DNA from: DASYXT01 sp035934555
GTDB lineage: Bacteria; Verrucomicrobiota; Verrucomicrobiia; Limisphaerales; UBA8199
Reading direction: 5' to 3'
Length of the DNA stretch: 64,000 nucleotides
Assembly (NCBI GenBank): GCA_035934555.1
Contig: DASYXT010000141.1
Coordinates: 62,001-126,000, forward strand
Numbering within the stretch: the stretch's first letter is position 1; every line of letters begins with the position of its first letter. The position numbers and the translations under genes were made by a program. Below the pieces are notes generated by a model, which worked only from the letters and a program-made list of their open reading frames with translations, was not told the DNA's origin and made no database searches. Below are positions 8,317 to 19,126 of this stretch, in pieces.

Positions 8317-8922
8317 ATGCCGCAGCAAGCCAAGGTCCGCGCCGTCGATGTCCTGGAGACGTTCCGCTCGAACGTAATTGTGTATTTAAGTGAGGCGCGC
8401 CCTGCCCTGGAGGAAATCACGGCGGATGTCCTGCGCTTGCGGCTCTGGTTGGAAACCGAGCAACGCACCTTTTGGGAAAGCCAGGTCCGCCTGCGCACGA
8501 AAAAACTCGAACAGGCCCAGGCCGCCTTGTTCAGTTCACGGCTCGGCATTCTCGGCGGCGAAACTTCGGCCGAGCAAATGGCCGTGCAACGGGCTAAACG
8601 CGCGCTCGCCGAAGCCGAAACCAAATTGCGGCTGATAAAGAAGTGGGCGCGGGAGTTCGACACCCGCCTCCAGCCCCTGGTGAAGCAAATGGAAAAGCTC
8701 CACACGGTTTTTTCGAATGACATGGTCAAAGCGGTCGCGTCGCTAACGCAAACGCTCAACACGCTCGCGGCTTATGCCGACCTCAAGCCGGGCACGGGCG
8801 CGGCCACGGCACCCTCGAGCCCCGGCACGGCAGCGGCGAGCCCGGATTCGCAACCGGCTGACCAGCCGGCCACGCCCGGCTCACTGGCCGCCTCAGGACC
8901 TCACAAGGGGGTGGCATCGTGA
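8317..8922 (+). CDS. Coiled-coil protein with disordered Pro/Ala tail, FtsK operon
   Basis: The 201-residue protein is helical over about residues 10-150, with long charged stretches (RLRTKKLEQAQAAL, VQRAKRALAEAETKLRL) that suggest a coiled-coil hairpin, then a low-complexity Pro/Ala/Ser/Thr tail from about 155 to the end. I do not recognise the family. It lies between two WXG100-like genes, 3 bases after the first and overlapping the next by 4 bases (GTGA), so the three are very probably made together. A helical body with a flexible C-terminal tail would suit a longer WXG100/LXG-like substrate or a chaperone for the export apparatus. That role is an inference. Confidence 0.7.
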   Translation: MPQQAKVRAVDVLETFRSNVIVYLSEARPALEEITADVLRLRLWLETEQRTFWESQVRLRTKKLEQAQAALFSSRLGILGGETSAEQMAVQRAKRALAEAETKLRLIKKWAREFDTRLQPLVKQMEKLHTVFSNDMVKAVASLTQTLNTLAAYADLKPGTGAATAPSSPGTAAASPDSQPADQPATPGSLAASGPHKGVAS

Positions 8923-9125
8923 ATTCCAATGGCGCGCGCCTGACCGCCCTTACCAAAGAGCTGTGGGCGCAATGGCTGCAAACAAAACACTACTGGACCG
9001 ATGTGAAGGGGCAGGAATTTGAGCAGAAGTATCTCCAGGAACTCGTCCATACGGTCGATAAGACGGCCACCGTCATCGAGCAACTGGACAAGGTGATGGC
9101 ACGGATCAAACAAGATTGTGAGTAG
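8919..9125 (+). CDS. Second WXG100-like small helical protein
   Basis: The 68-residue product is helical throughout. The motif YWTDVKGQEFEQKYLQEL at about 25-42 has the same W-x-D-x5-F spacing as the first protein of the operon (TWQDQEHVKFAEEF), so the two look like a related pair, as WXG100 proteins often are. The start is GTG at 8919, overlapping the previous stop by 4 bases, and its end overlaps the GTG start of the FtsK gene by 8 bases; both point to translational coupling. It is shorter than usual WXG100 proteins, mainly because the first helix is trimmed. No signal peptide or membrane segment is present. Confidence 0.62.
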   Translation: MNSNGARLTALTKELWAQWLQTKHYWTDVKGQEFEQKYLQELVHTVDKTATVIEQLDKVMARIKQDCE

Positions 9126-12100
9126 GAATCTGGCAGCGGGACGCGCCCTGGAGTTGCTCGAGCAGCTCCGGGTGTTCCTCGAGGATTTCGCCGCCCGGTC
9201 CGCCGGCCTCAAGACCAGCTTTGATGCTCAACTGGCCGGCGAACGGCGCCGCGCCGACCGCGCGCTGGCGGAACACGAAAAGCAAACCGATGACTCCGCC
9301 ATCGCTTTGGACCAGTCTCACCAGAACGCGCGGGCCGCAGCGCAAGCCACTTTCGAGCGGCGCAAAGCCTGGCTGGCCCGCGCCTACCAAACCAGCCAGG
9401 CCCTGGGCATCAAGCGGGTGGATGAGAAGATCGGCGCCGAAAAATACGGGCTGCAGCGGATGATGCTGCAGGCCGAGCGCGACCGGGATGCCGGGTTGAC
9501 CGCGACCACCGCGCGCTTCGAGGAGTTGCGCCGGGATTTGGCCGCCGAGCAAGAGCGGCTGGCTGGCCTTGAACACCAGGCAAGGGCCTGCTTTAAAGGT
9601 TATCCGGGTTTTCTGCGACTTTTCCTCAATGCGTATGAGAAGATCGAGGTAAGCGTGCCGGAGGACGAGCAGCGCGCACTTACCGAATTGCGCGAGCGCA
9701 GCGGCCGGGCCGGTACTGAGATCCAGCGGCTGCAACGCTACGTGCCGGCACGTCTGTTCAAATATTGGGCCGTGTGGCTCGTGCTCATCCTGTGCGAGGT
9801 CCCGCTTATCCTCCAGGCCCGTGGCTTGAATCCGCGCAGTTACCAATGGGCCGGCGTCGCGGTGGGTGGCAGCCTGGTGGTGGTTTTTCTCTTGCGCGCG
9901 TACGCCAAGCGCCGGAGCCGGCCGCTGGTGGCCTCGATTGCAAAAGGGCTGGCCCAGGCGCGCCGCTTCCACGACGCCTGTTTCGAGCGCTCGGGCATCC
10001 ATTATCAACAGGAGATGGAGCGGCTGAAAAACGATTACAACACGACGACGCAGGACTGCGACCGCCAGCTCAAAAAGGCTCAGGGTCAGGCGGGCGACCG
10101 GCGCGTCGCCTGCCGGATGAAGACCGACGAGCGCACCGTGCGAGCCAACAAGCGCAATGAAGCTCTCTACAAGGCGCGCCTCGAACGGGTCGAACGCGAG
10201 TTCCACGACACACAGCAGACGCTCCTGGAAAGCGCGCAAGTCCGCCGCCAGGCTCTGCTGCAGGATTCCGCCGCGACGCTCAAACGGTTGTCCGCCGAGC
10301 ACGAGACCACCTGGCGCACTTTGGAAAGCGAGTGGCGCCGCAAGCTCGACCCATTCTATGCCGAGCTTCAAACCCTGACCGCCTCCACCGAAGCGCTGTT
10401 TCCGCCTTGGGACAGCGACGCGTTGAAGAATTGGACGCCGCCTTCGCTATTCGCGCAGGCGGCGCGGTTCGGGCGCTTGGAAGTGGATCTGGCCAGGTTC
10501 AGTCCCCAACTTCCCGCCGACCCGCGCTTTGCCCTGCCCGGCCCCGCCCGATTCCCGCTGCCGCTTTGCCTCGCCTATCCTCAACAAGGTTCGATTCTGT
10601 TTGAGTCGGGAAGCTTTGGCCACGACCTGGCCATCAGTTCTCTCAATAACATTATCCTGCGGTTGCTGGCGGTCGCCCCGCCCGGCCGCGCTAATTTCAC
10701 TATCCTTGACCCGGTGGGTTTAGGGCAGAATTTTGCCGGCGTGATGCATTTGGCCGATTTCGAGGAGCAGATCATTCACAACCGCATTTGGACCCAGGCG
10801 ACGCAGATCGAGCAACGGCTGGCCGACCTTAACGAGCACATGGAAAAGGTCATCCAGATGTATTTGCGCAACGAGTATCAAACCATCGCCGAATACAACG
10901 AGCAGGCGGGCGTCATCGCGGAGAAATACCATTTCCTGGTCGTCGCGGATTTTCCGGCCAATTTCACCGAGACCGCCACGAAACGCTTGCTCAGCATCGC
11001 GGCCAGCGGCGCCCGTTGCGGCGTTTATTTGCTGATGCACTGGGACCAGCGCCTGCCGCTGCCTCAGGAGTTTATTCCCGATGAGCTGCGCAAGGCGGCG
11101 GTTCGCGTGGTGGCCCGCAACGACCATTTCGAGCTCGCCGAGGTTGCCAGCCCCGGCGCGCGACTTATGCTCGACGCGCCACCGCCGCCCGAAGTGGCCA
11201 CCGAGTTCATCCAGCAGGTGGGCCGGCTCAGCCGCGATTCCAGCCGCGTCGAAGTCCCCTTCGAGCAAATCGCCCCACCCGAAGCCGAAATCTGGTCCGA
11301 AGAAACAACCGACGAATTGCGTGTTCCTATTGGGCGCACCGGCGCCACCAAGCTCCAGTATCTGGCGATTGGCAAAGGCACGCGCCAGCATGGATTGGTC
11401 GCCGGCAAAACCGGCTCCGGTAAATCCACCCTCTTCCATGTGCTCATCACGAACCTTGCATTGTGGTGCAGCCCAGACCAGGTCGAGTTTTACCTCGTCG
11501 ATTTCAAGAAAGGCGTCGAGTTCAAGTGCTACGCCGCCCGGCGCCTGCCCCATGCGCGCGTGGTTGCCATCGAAAGCGATCGCGAATTCGGCTTGAGCGT
11601 GTTGCAACGCGTGGACGACGAACTGAAACGCCGCGGCGACCTGTTTCGCCAGTTGGGCGTGCAGGACCTCGCCGGCTACAAACGCGCCGGCGGCACCGAG
11701 GTGCTGCCGCGCACCCTGCTGCTGATCGATGAGTTCCAGGAATTCTTCGTCGAGGACGACAAGATCGGCCAAACGGCTTCGCTGTTGCTGGACCGCATCG
11801 TGCGCCAGGGCCGCGCGTTTGGCATTCACGTGCTGTTAGGCTCGCAAACCTTGGGCGGGGCTTACACCGTCGCGCGCACGACCCTCGGCCAAATGGTGAT
11901 TCGCATCGCGCTGCAATGCAATGAAGCCGACGCCTACCTCATCATGGACGATTCCAACCCCGCGCCCAGGTTGCTGTCCCGGCCGGGTGAAGGCATCTAC
12001 AACGACATGGCCGGCGCACTCGAAGGCAACAGCCCGTTCCAGGTGGTGTGGTTGCCGGAAGCCGTCCGCGATTCATGGCTCGGACGCGTCCGCGCTCGCG

Positions 12101-12996
12101 CCGACCAGAATGGAAAAGCTTACCCCGGCCCAATCGTTTTTGAAGGCAACGCGCCGGCGGACGTCCGTGAGAACTCCCTGTTGACTGACTTGCTCGCAAC
12201 GAAACCGGCTGCGCCGCCCGCGGCTGGCCGGATTTGGCTGGGCGCCCCCAACTCGATCAAGGGCCCGACCGAGGCGACGTTCCACCGCCAAAGCGGCAAC
12301 AACCTCCTTTTGGTTGGTCAGCGCGACGAAGCCGTGCTGGCCATTTTCTCCGTTGGATTGCTTTCGCTTGCCGCCCAGTTCCCACCCGACGCCGCCCGGA
12401 TTATTTTCTGCGACGCCTCGCCCCCCGGCACTGCTCCGCGAGATTACCTGGAAAGCTTGTTCCGCGCTCTTGCCCGCCCGCTGACGGTCGCTAAACCGGG
12501 TGAAGTGACCCAAGTGATGCAGGAGCTGGACGCTGCGATGAAACAGCGCGCCGAAGAGCCCGACCCCGAGGCTGCCCCGCCGGTGTTTCTGTTCATTCAT
12601 GGGCTGCAGAAATTCCCCCGGTTGCGCTTTGAAGAGGATTTCGGCTTCGGCGGCGAGGACGCGCAAGCCGCCGCCAACCCCGCTGTGGTGCTCAATAACC
12701 TGCTGTGCGAAGGCACTCGTTTGGGCTTCCATGTTATCGCCTCGTGCGACACGTATAACAACGTCGCCCGGTTCCTCAGCCGCAAAGCGGTGAGCGAATT
12801 CGAAATGCGCGTGCTATTCCAAATGAGCGTCAACGATTCCGCCAGCCTGATCGACAGCCCCAAAGCCGGTCTGCTCGGCCTGCATCGCGCGCTCTTTTTC
12901 AACGCTCAGGAAGGGTACTTGGAAACGTTCCGTCCTTACGCCCTTCCTCCTCGTGAATGGCTCGAGCAAGCGGCGCGTGAAGTAAATGGCAAATGA
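9118..12996 (+). CDS. Membrane-anchored FtsK/SpoIIIE ATPase with three ATPase modules (EccC-like)
   Basis: This 1292-residue protein has an N-terminal coiled coil (about 1-200), two membrane helices (about 215-235 and 244-263), a second coiled coil (about 265-425), then three successive FtsK-like modules. The first (about 480-720) lacks a P-loop. The second is intact: Walker A GKTGSGKS at 763-770 and Walker B LLLIDE at 867-872. The third (about 1035-1280) keeps the fold pattern, but its P-loop is degenerate (VGQRDEAVL at 1066-1074). Three tandem ATPase modules behind two membrane helices is the plan of EccC/EssC, the motor of type VII secretion. DNA translocases of the FtsK/SpoIIIE type have one motor and a gamma domain, which is absent here. 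The GTG start overlaps the preceding gene by 8 bases. Confidence 0.85.
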   Translation: MSRNLAAGRALELLEQLRVFLEDFAARSAGLKTSFDAQLAGERRRADRALAEHEKQTDDSAIALDQSHQNARAAAQATFERRKAWLARAYQTSQALGIKRVDEKIGAEKYGLQRMMLQAERDRDAGLTATTARFEELRRDLAAEQERLAGLEHQARACFKGYPGFLRLFLNAYEKIEVSVPEDEQRALTELRERSGRAGTEIQRLQRYVPARLFKYWAVWLVLILCEVPLILQARGLNPRSYQWAGVAVGGSLVVVFLLRAYAKRRSRPLVASIAKGLAQARRFHDACFERSGIHYQQEMERLKNDYNTTTQDCDRQLKKAQGQAGDRRVACRMKTDERTVRANKRNEALYKARLERVEREFHDTQQTLLESAQVRRQALLQDSAATLKRLSAEHETTWRTLESEWRRKLDPFYAELQTLTASTEALFPPWDSDALKNWTPPSLFAQAARFGRLEVDLARFSPQLPADPRFALPGPARFPLPLCLAYPQQGSILFESGSFGHDLAISSLNNIILRLLAVAPPGRANFTILDPVGLGQNFAGVMHLADFEEQIIHNRIWTQATQIEQRLADLNEHMEKVIQMYLRNEYQTIAEYNEQAGVIAEKYHFLVVADFPANFTETATKRLLSIAASGARCGVYLLMHWDQRLPLPQEFIPDELRKAAVRVVARNDHFELAEVASPGARLMLDAPPPPEVATEFIQQVGRLSRDSSRVEVPFEQIAPPEAEIWSEETTDELRVPIGRTGATKLQYLAIGKGTRQHGLVAGKTGSGKSTLFHVLITNLALWCSPDQVEFYLVDFKKGVEFKCYAARRLPHARVVAIESDREFGLSVLQRVDDELKRRGDLFRQLGVQDLAGYKRAGGTEVLPRTLLLIDEFQEFFVEDDKIGQTASLLLDRIVRQGRAFGIHVLLGSQTLGGAYTVARTTLGQMVIRIALQCNEADAYLIMDDSNPAPRLLSRPGEGIYNDMAGALEGNSPFQVVWLPEAVRDSWLGRVRARADQNGKAYPGPIVFEGNAPADVRENSLLTDLLATKPAAPPAAGRIWLGAPNSIKGPTEATFHRQSGNNLLLVGQRDEAVLAIFSVGLLSLAAQFPPDAARIIFCDASPPGTAPRDYLESLFRALARPLTVAKPGEVTQVMQELDAAMKQRAEEPDPEAAPPVFLFIHGLQKFPRLRFEEDFGFGGEDAQAAANPAVVLNNLLCEGTRLGFHVIASCDTYNNVARFLSRKAVSEFEMRVLFQMSVNDSASLIDSPKAGLLGLHRALFFNAQEGYLETFRPYALPPREWLEQAAREVNGK

Positions 12997-13000
12997 CAGA

Positions 13001-13046
13001 TACTCAATGCTCAATACTCAATTAATTGAAAATCGAGCATCGAGTA
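13001..13046. terminator. Imperfect hairpin after the FtsK operon
   Basis: TACTCAATGCTC at 13001-13012 pairs with GAGCATCGAGTA at 13035-13046 (one mismatch), with an AT-rich loop. It begins 4 bases after the FtsK stop. There is no strong T-tract, so termination is only suggested; the sequence also resembles simple intergenic repeats built on ATTGA/TCAAT words. Confidence 0.4.
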
Positions 13047-13436
13047 TTGACCATTGATTATTGAAGCCAGGCCTAAGGTTCGAGCTCTCATTACGATTTT
13101 TGTTATGACTTCAGCCTGCGGTGAAGTGGGACCGGTTTCAATTTGCGACAAATTGTCACTCTTGCCGCGCCACCGCTTCCCATCTGCCTCACTCACCTGT
13201 CCCATCTCGCCCTCCGCGCCACCGCCCAGGCTGCTCTCCTAACCGCCTTCTCTAGTGCGCTTTACGCCCGCAGAGTCTGAGTTAAACTCGCTCATTAGCG
13301 CCCTGGCACAGCCCATGCAACGCTATCACGAATGGCGCAAACCGCTCCTTCCAAAATCGGCCTCCCTGGCTTATGCTGGTTATGTCTTTGACGCCTCGCC
13401 ACTGTTCTCGTAGCGTCTGAGGTTTCGGGTTCTACC
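13047..13436. other. Intergenic region upstream of secA
   Basis: About 390 bases without a supported gene lie here. The only clear structure is the palindrome at 13139-13155, listed separately. I see no RNA gene and no recognised riboswitch. The secA promoter should lie in it, but no consensus boxes stand out. Confidence 0.4.
13139..13155. promoter_or_regulatory. Perfect palindrome, possible operator
   Basis: CAATTTGCGACAAATTG has 7-bp arms around a 3-base centre. The size and symmetry suit a dimeric HTH regulator. It lies about 280 bases upstream of secA and 143 bases after the FtsK gene. The binding protein is unknown. Confidence 0.35.
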
Positions 13437-16538
<3,102 letters not shown>

Positions 16539-16581
16539 TGCCAGCAGGCTGAGGTGAGGCTCCTGGCGCCGGTTGTCCACT

Positions 16582-17331
16582 TCATAATAGCAGCAGGCGA
16601 TTGACACAGGCGGCCAGCAATCCGCCTGTCATCGGCGCGACGACCGGCACCCAGGCATACCCCCAGTCACTGTCGCGCTTGCCTGGAATGGGCAGAAAGG
16701 CATGGACCAAGCGCGGCCCGAAGTCGCGTGCTGGATTAATTGCGTAACCGGTGGCCCCGCCCAGCGACAGGCCAATGGCAAAAACCAATAATCCGACGGG
16801 CAAGGCGCCCAGCGTTCCCAACCCGACCGTCACCTCGCCCATAGTTCCTCCAAAGGGAAACTTGATTTTGGCGTCAGTCATTAGGAACACGGGCAAAACG
16901 AGCAGGAATGTGCCGCTCATCTCGCAAAAAAAGGCCTGAGCGAGATTGCGCACGCTGGGCCGGGTGCAGAAACAGGCCAGCTTTGCGTCAGCGTCTCCAG
17001 TCAGTTTGAAATGCTCCCGATAGAAAAAATAGACCCAGGCGCCGCCGGTAATCGCCCCCAACAATTGCGCGAGGATATAGCCGCCCGCCTTGCCCCACGG
17101 AAGTTTGCCCGCCTCGGCCATCGCCAGGGTGACGGCCGGATTTAAATGCGCCCCGCTGAAGGATTGCGCGCTGAACACACCGACGAAAACGGCAAAGGCC
17201 CACCCGGCGGTAATGACGATCCAGCCGGAATTATTGCCATAGGTGCGCGCCAGGACCACGTTGGCCACAACACCGTTTCCGAAGGTGACCAGAAAGGCCG
17301 TCCCGATGAATTCCGCAACATATGCATTCAT
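16582..17331 (-). CDS. glpF: Glycerol facilitator (MIP/aquaporin family)
   Basis: The 249-residue membrane protein has six helices and the two half-helix NPA motifs: HLNPAVT at 62-68 and INPARDFGPR at 198-207. The Asp after the second NPAR marks the aquaglyceroporin branch, which passes glycerol, rather than the water-only branch. It follows glpD by 3 bases, and glpK lies upstream, so the strand carries glpK-glpD-glpF in that order. Together they import glycerol, phosphorylate it and oxidise glycerol-3-phosphate to DHAP. Confidence 0.93.
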   Translation of the reverse strand: MNAYVAEFIGTAFLVTFGNGVVANVVLARTYGNNSGWIVITAGWAFAVFVGVFSAQSFSGAHLNPAVTLAMAEAGKLPWGKAGGYILAQLLGAITGGAWVYFFYREHFKLTGDADAKLACFCTRPSVRNLAQAFFCEMSGTFLLVLPVFLMTDAKIKFPFGGTMGEVTVGLGTLGALPVGLLVFAIGLSLGGATGYAINPARDFGPRLVHAFLPIPGKRDSDWGYAWVPVVAPMTGGLLAACVNRLLLL

Positions 17332-17334
17332 AGA

Positions 17335-18900
17335 TCAAAAGCGTTTGCCGGGCAGAAATCCCTGAGCGACCTCATTGAAGTCCTGAATTTGCCGCCGCTG
17401 CCACAACTCATCCCGTTCCAACTCCCGGGCCATTACTTGCGCCACACCGGGCGCGATGGCGACCGCCGCGCGCGCATTCAGAAACAGCGCCCGTGTGCGC
17501 CGTGCCAGCACGTCCTCAACGGTTCGCGCCATCTCTTCACGTACGGCCCATACCACCTGGGCGCCGCTGATGGCCAGGTGCGGATGCAGCGGTTTGGCCA
17601 ATTCGGGCTCGGTGCGCATCAGTTGCCGAATTGGCTCGGCGTCGGAACCGTAAATCGACAAAGGCTCCAGGCTATCGGCTTGAAATCCGTGGATGTGCAA
17701 GCCGCGAGTGACACATGGGCGGTCCTCGAGGCGCGCCAACACGCGGGCATGGTCCACAGCGTCCTGGGCCATTTTACGATAGGTGGTCCATTTGCCGCCC
17801 ATGATACTGAGCAGGCCGGACTTGGAAATACTGATCGTATGGTCGCGCGACAGAACCGCTGTGGTGGAAGCACCGCCGGATTTGACCAATGGCCGGATGC
17901 CGGTAAATACGCTCAAGACATCCTCGGGACGGGGTCGTTTGGCCAGGTAATCGCCGGCGGTTTGGAGGATGAACTCAACTTCACCGCTCTGGGGCCGCGG
18001 CTCGAGGCTCACCTCCGCAATAGGGGTGTCGGTTGTGCCGACCAGCGTGTGGCCATGCCAGGGAATCGCAAACATCACCCGTCCATCGCGCGTGTGCGGC
18101 ACCATAATGGCGGTGTCCCCCGGCAGAAATGAGCTGTCGAGCACCAGGTGCACACCCTGGCTGAGCGCGAGCATCGGTTCGGCATTTGGCTCATCCAACC
18201 GTCGCAGCGAATCCGAGAATGGTCCTGTGGCATTGACGACGCAGCGCGCTGCGACGGCATGTTCCTGGCCGGTTTCAAGGTCCTGAAATCGAAGACCCTC
18301 GACCAGCCCGTCGTGGTCTTTGCGCAAATCCAATACGCGCGCGTAATTCAAAAGCGGCGCGCCTAAATCGGCAGCGGTTTGTGCCAGGTTAATCAACAGC
18401 CGGCTGTCGTCGAACTGCCCGTCGCGGTACAAAACACCCCCGCGCAAGCCGTCGCGGTCGAGTGTGGGAATGCGCTCGAGGACCTCGTCCCGCGCGAGCA
18501 GGCGCGAGCGGCCAAAACCGAATTGGCCGGCCAGCATGTCATACACCTTGAGCCCGAGGCCATAGAAAGGCGCCTCCCACCATTGATAATTGGGCACCAC
18601 AAACGAAAGGTCATGCACCAGATGCGGTGCATTTTGAAACAGGATACCGCGCTCCTTTAACGCCTCTATCACCAGCGAAATGTTTCCCTGCTGCAAGTAG
18701 CGAACGCCGCCATGGACCAGCTTGGTCGAGCGGCTCGAGGTGCCTTTGCCAAAATCGCTTTGTTCGACCAGCATCACGCGATAACCGCGCGCCGCCGCAT
18801 CCACAGCGATACCCACGCCGGTAGCGCCGCCGCCGATCACCGCCAGGTCCCAGGGCTTGGGATTATCGATGATTTGGCGCAGAGACACCTCTCGGTTCAT
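17335..18900 (-). CDS. glpD: Aerobic glycerol-3-phosphate dehydrogenase
   Basis: GlpD is the membrane-associated flavoenzyme that oxidises glycerol-3-phosphate to DHAP and passes electrons to quinone. The 521 residues start with the FAD-binding fold AVIGGGATGVGIAVDAAARG (20-39), followed by SSRSTKLVHGGVRYLQQ, the segment most typical of GlpD, and later MGGKWTTYRKMAQDAVDH. The C-terminal helical domain (DUF-like GlpD cap) is complete. It lies between glpK upstream and glpF downstream on the minus strand; 226 bases separate it from glpK and hold a large inverted repeat. Confidence 0.95.
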   Translation of the reverse strand: MNREVSLRQIIDNPKPWDLAVIGGGATGVGIAVDAAARGYRVMLVEQSDFGKGTSSRSTKLVHGGVRYLQQGNISLVIEALKERGILFQNAPHLVHDLSFVVPNYQWWEAPFYGLGLKVYDMLAGQFGFGRSRLLARDEVLERIPTLDRDGLRGGVLYRDGQFDDSRLLINLAQTAADLGAPLLNYARVLDLRKDHDGLVEGLRFQDLETGQEHAVAARCVVNATGPFSDSLRRLDEPNAEPMLALSQGVHLVLDSSFLPGDTAIMVPHTRDGRVMFAIPWHGHTLVGTTDTPIAEVSLEPRPQSGEVEFILQTAGDYLAKRPRPEDVLSVFTGIRPLVKSGGASTTAVLSRDHTISISKSGLLSIMGGKWTTYRKMAQDAVDHARVLARLEDRPCVTRGLHIHGFQADSLEPLSIYGSDAEPIRQLMRTEPELAKPLHPHLAISGAQVVWAVREEMARTVEDVLARRTRALFLNARAAVAIAPGVAQVMARELERDELWQRRQIQDFNEVAQGFLPGKRF

Positions 18901-19045
18901 GAGCCCACGGTAAGTGACAAGGTCCTCGTAAGCGGCCGGGAATCAGTAAAGATTGTAGCGCAGATTTTTAAATCTGCCAGTATCCCCGTAAAGCATTTCA
19001 TCTCGCGACGATTTTTTTCAGGCACGCCCGGCGAAGGCTCCCGGA

Positions 19046-19114
19046 ATTCAACAGGAGGAAACAGAGAGAACAGAGATGCTGCTTCTCCCTTTTCTCTGTT
19101 TGCTCCTGTTGAAT
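19046..19114. repeat. Imperfect inverted repeat between glpK and glpD
   Basis: The left arm at 19048-19070 (TCAACAGGAGGAAACAGAGA) pairs with the right arm at about 19091-19113 (TCTCTGTTTGCTCCTGTTGA), with one mismatch over 20 bases and weaker pairing further in. It lies in the glpK-glpD gap. It could lower expression of the distal genes by partial termination or stabilise the mRNA ends. Confidence 0.6.
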
Positions 19115-19126
19115 CTTCCGGTGTCC

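Noticed and set aside
9106..10371. Minus-strand open frame of about 421 residues opposite the FtsK-like gene
   Set aside because: The plus-strand coiled-coil and TM pattern and the intact coupling of the operon make the plus strand coding. The mirror frame is compositional.
16540..16567. Hairpin between the convergent secA and glpF genes as an intrinsic terminator
   Set aside because: GCCAGCAGGCT and AGGCTCCTGGC pair only with mismatches, and no T-tract follows on either strand.
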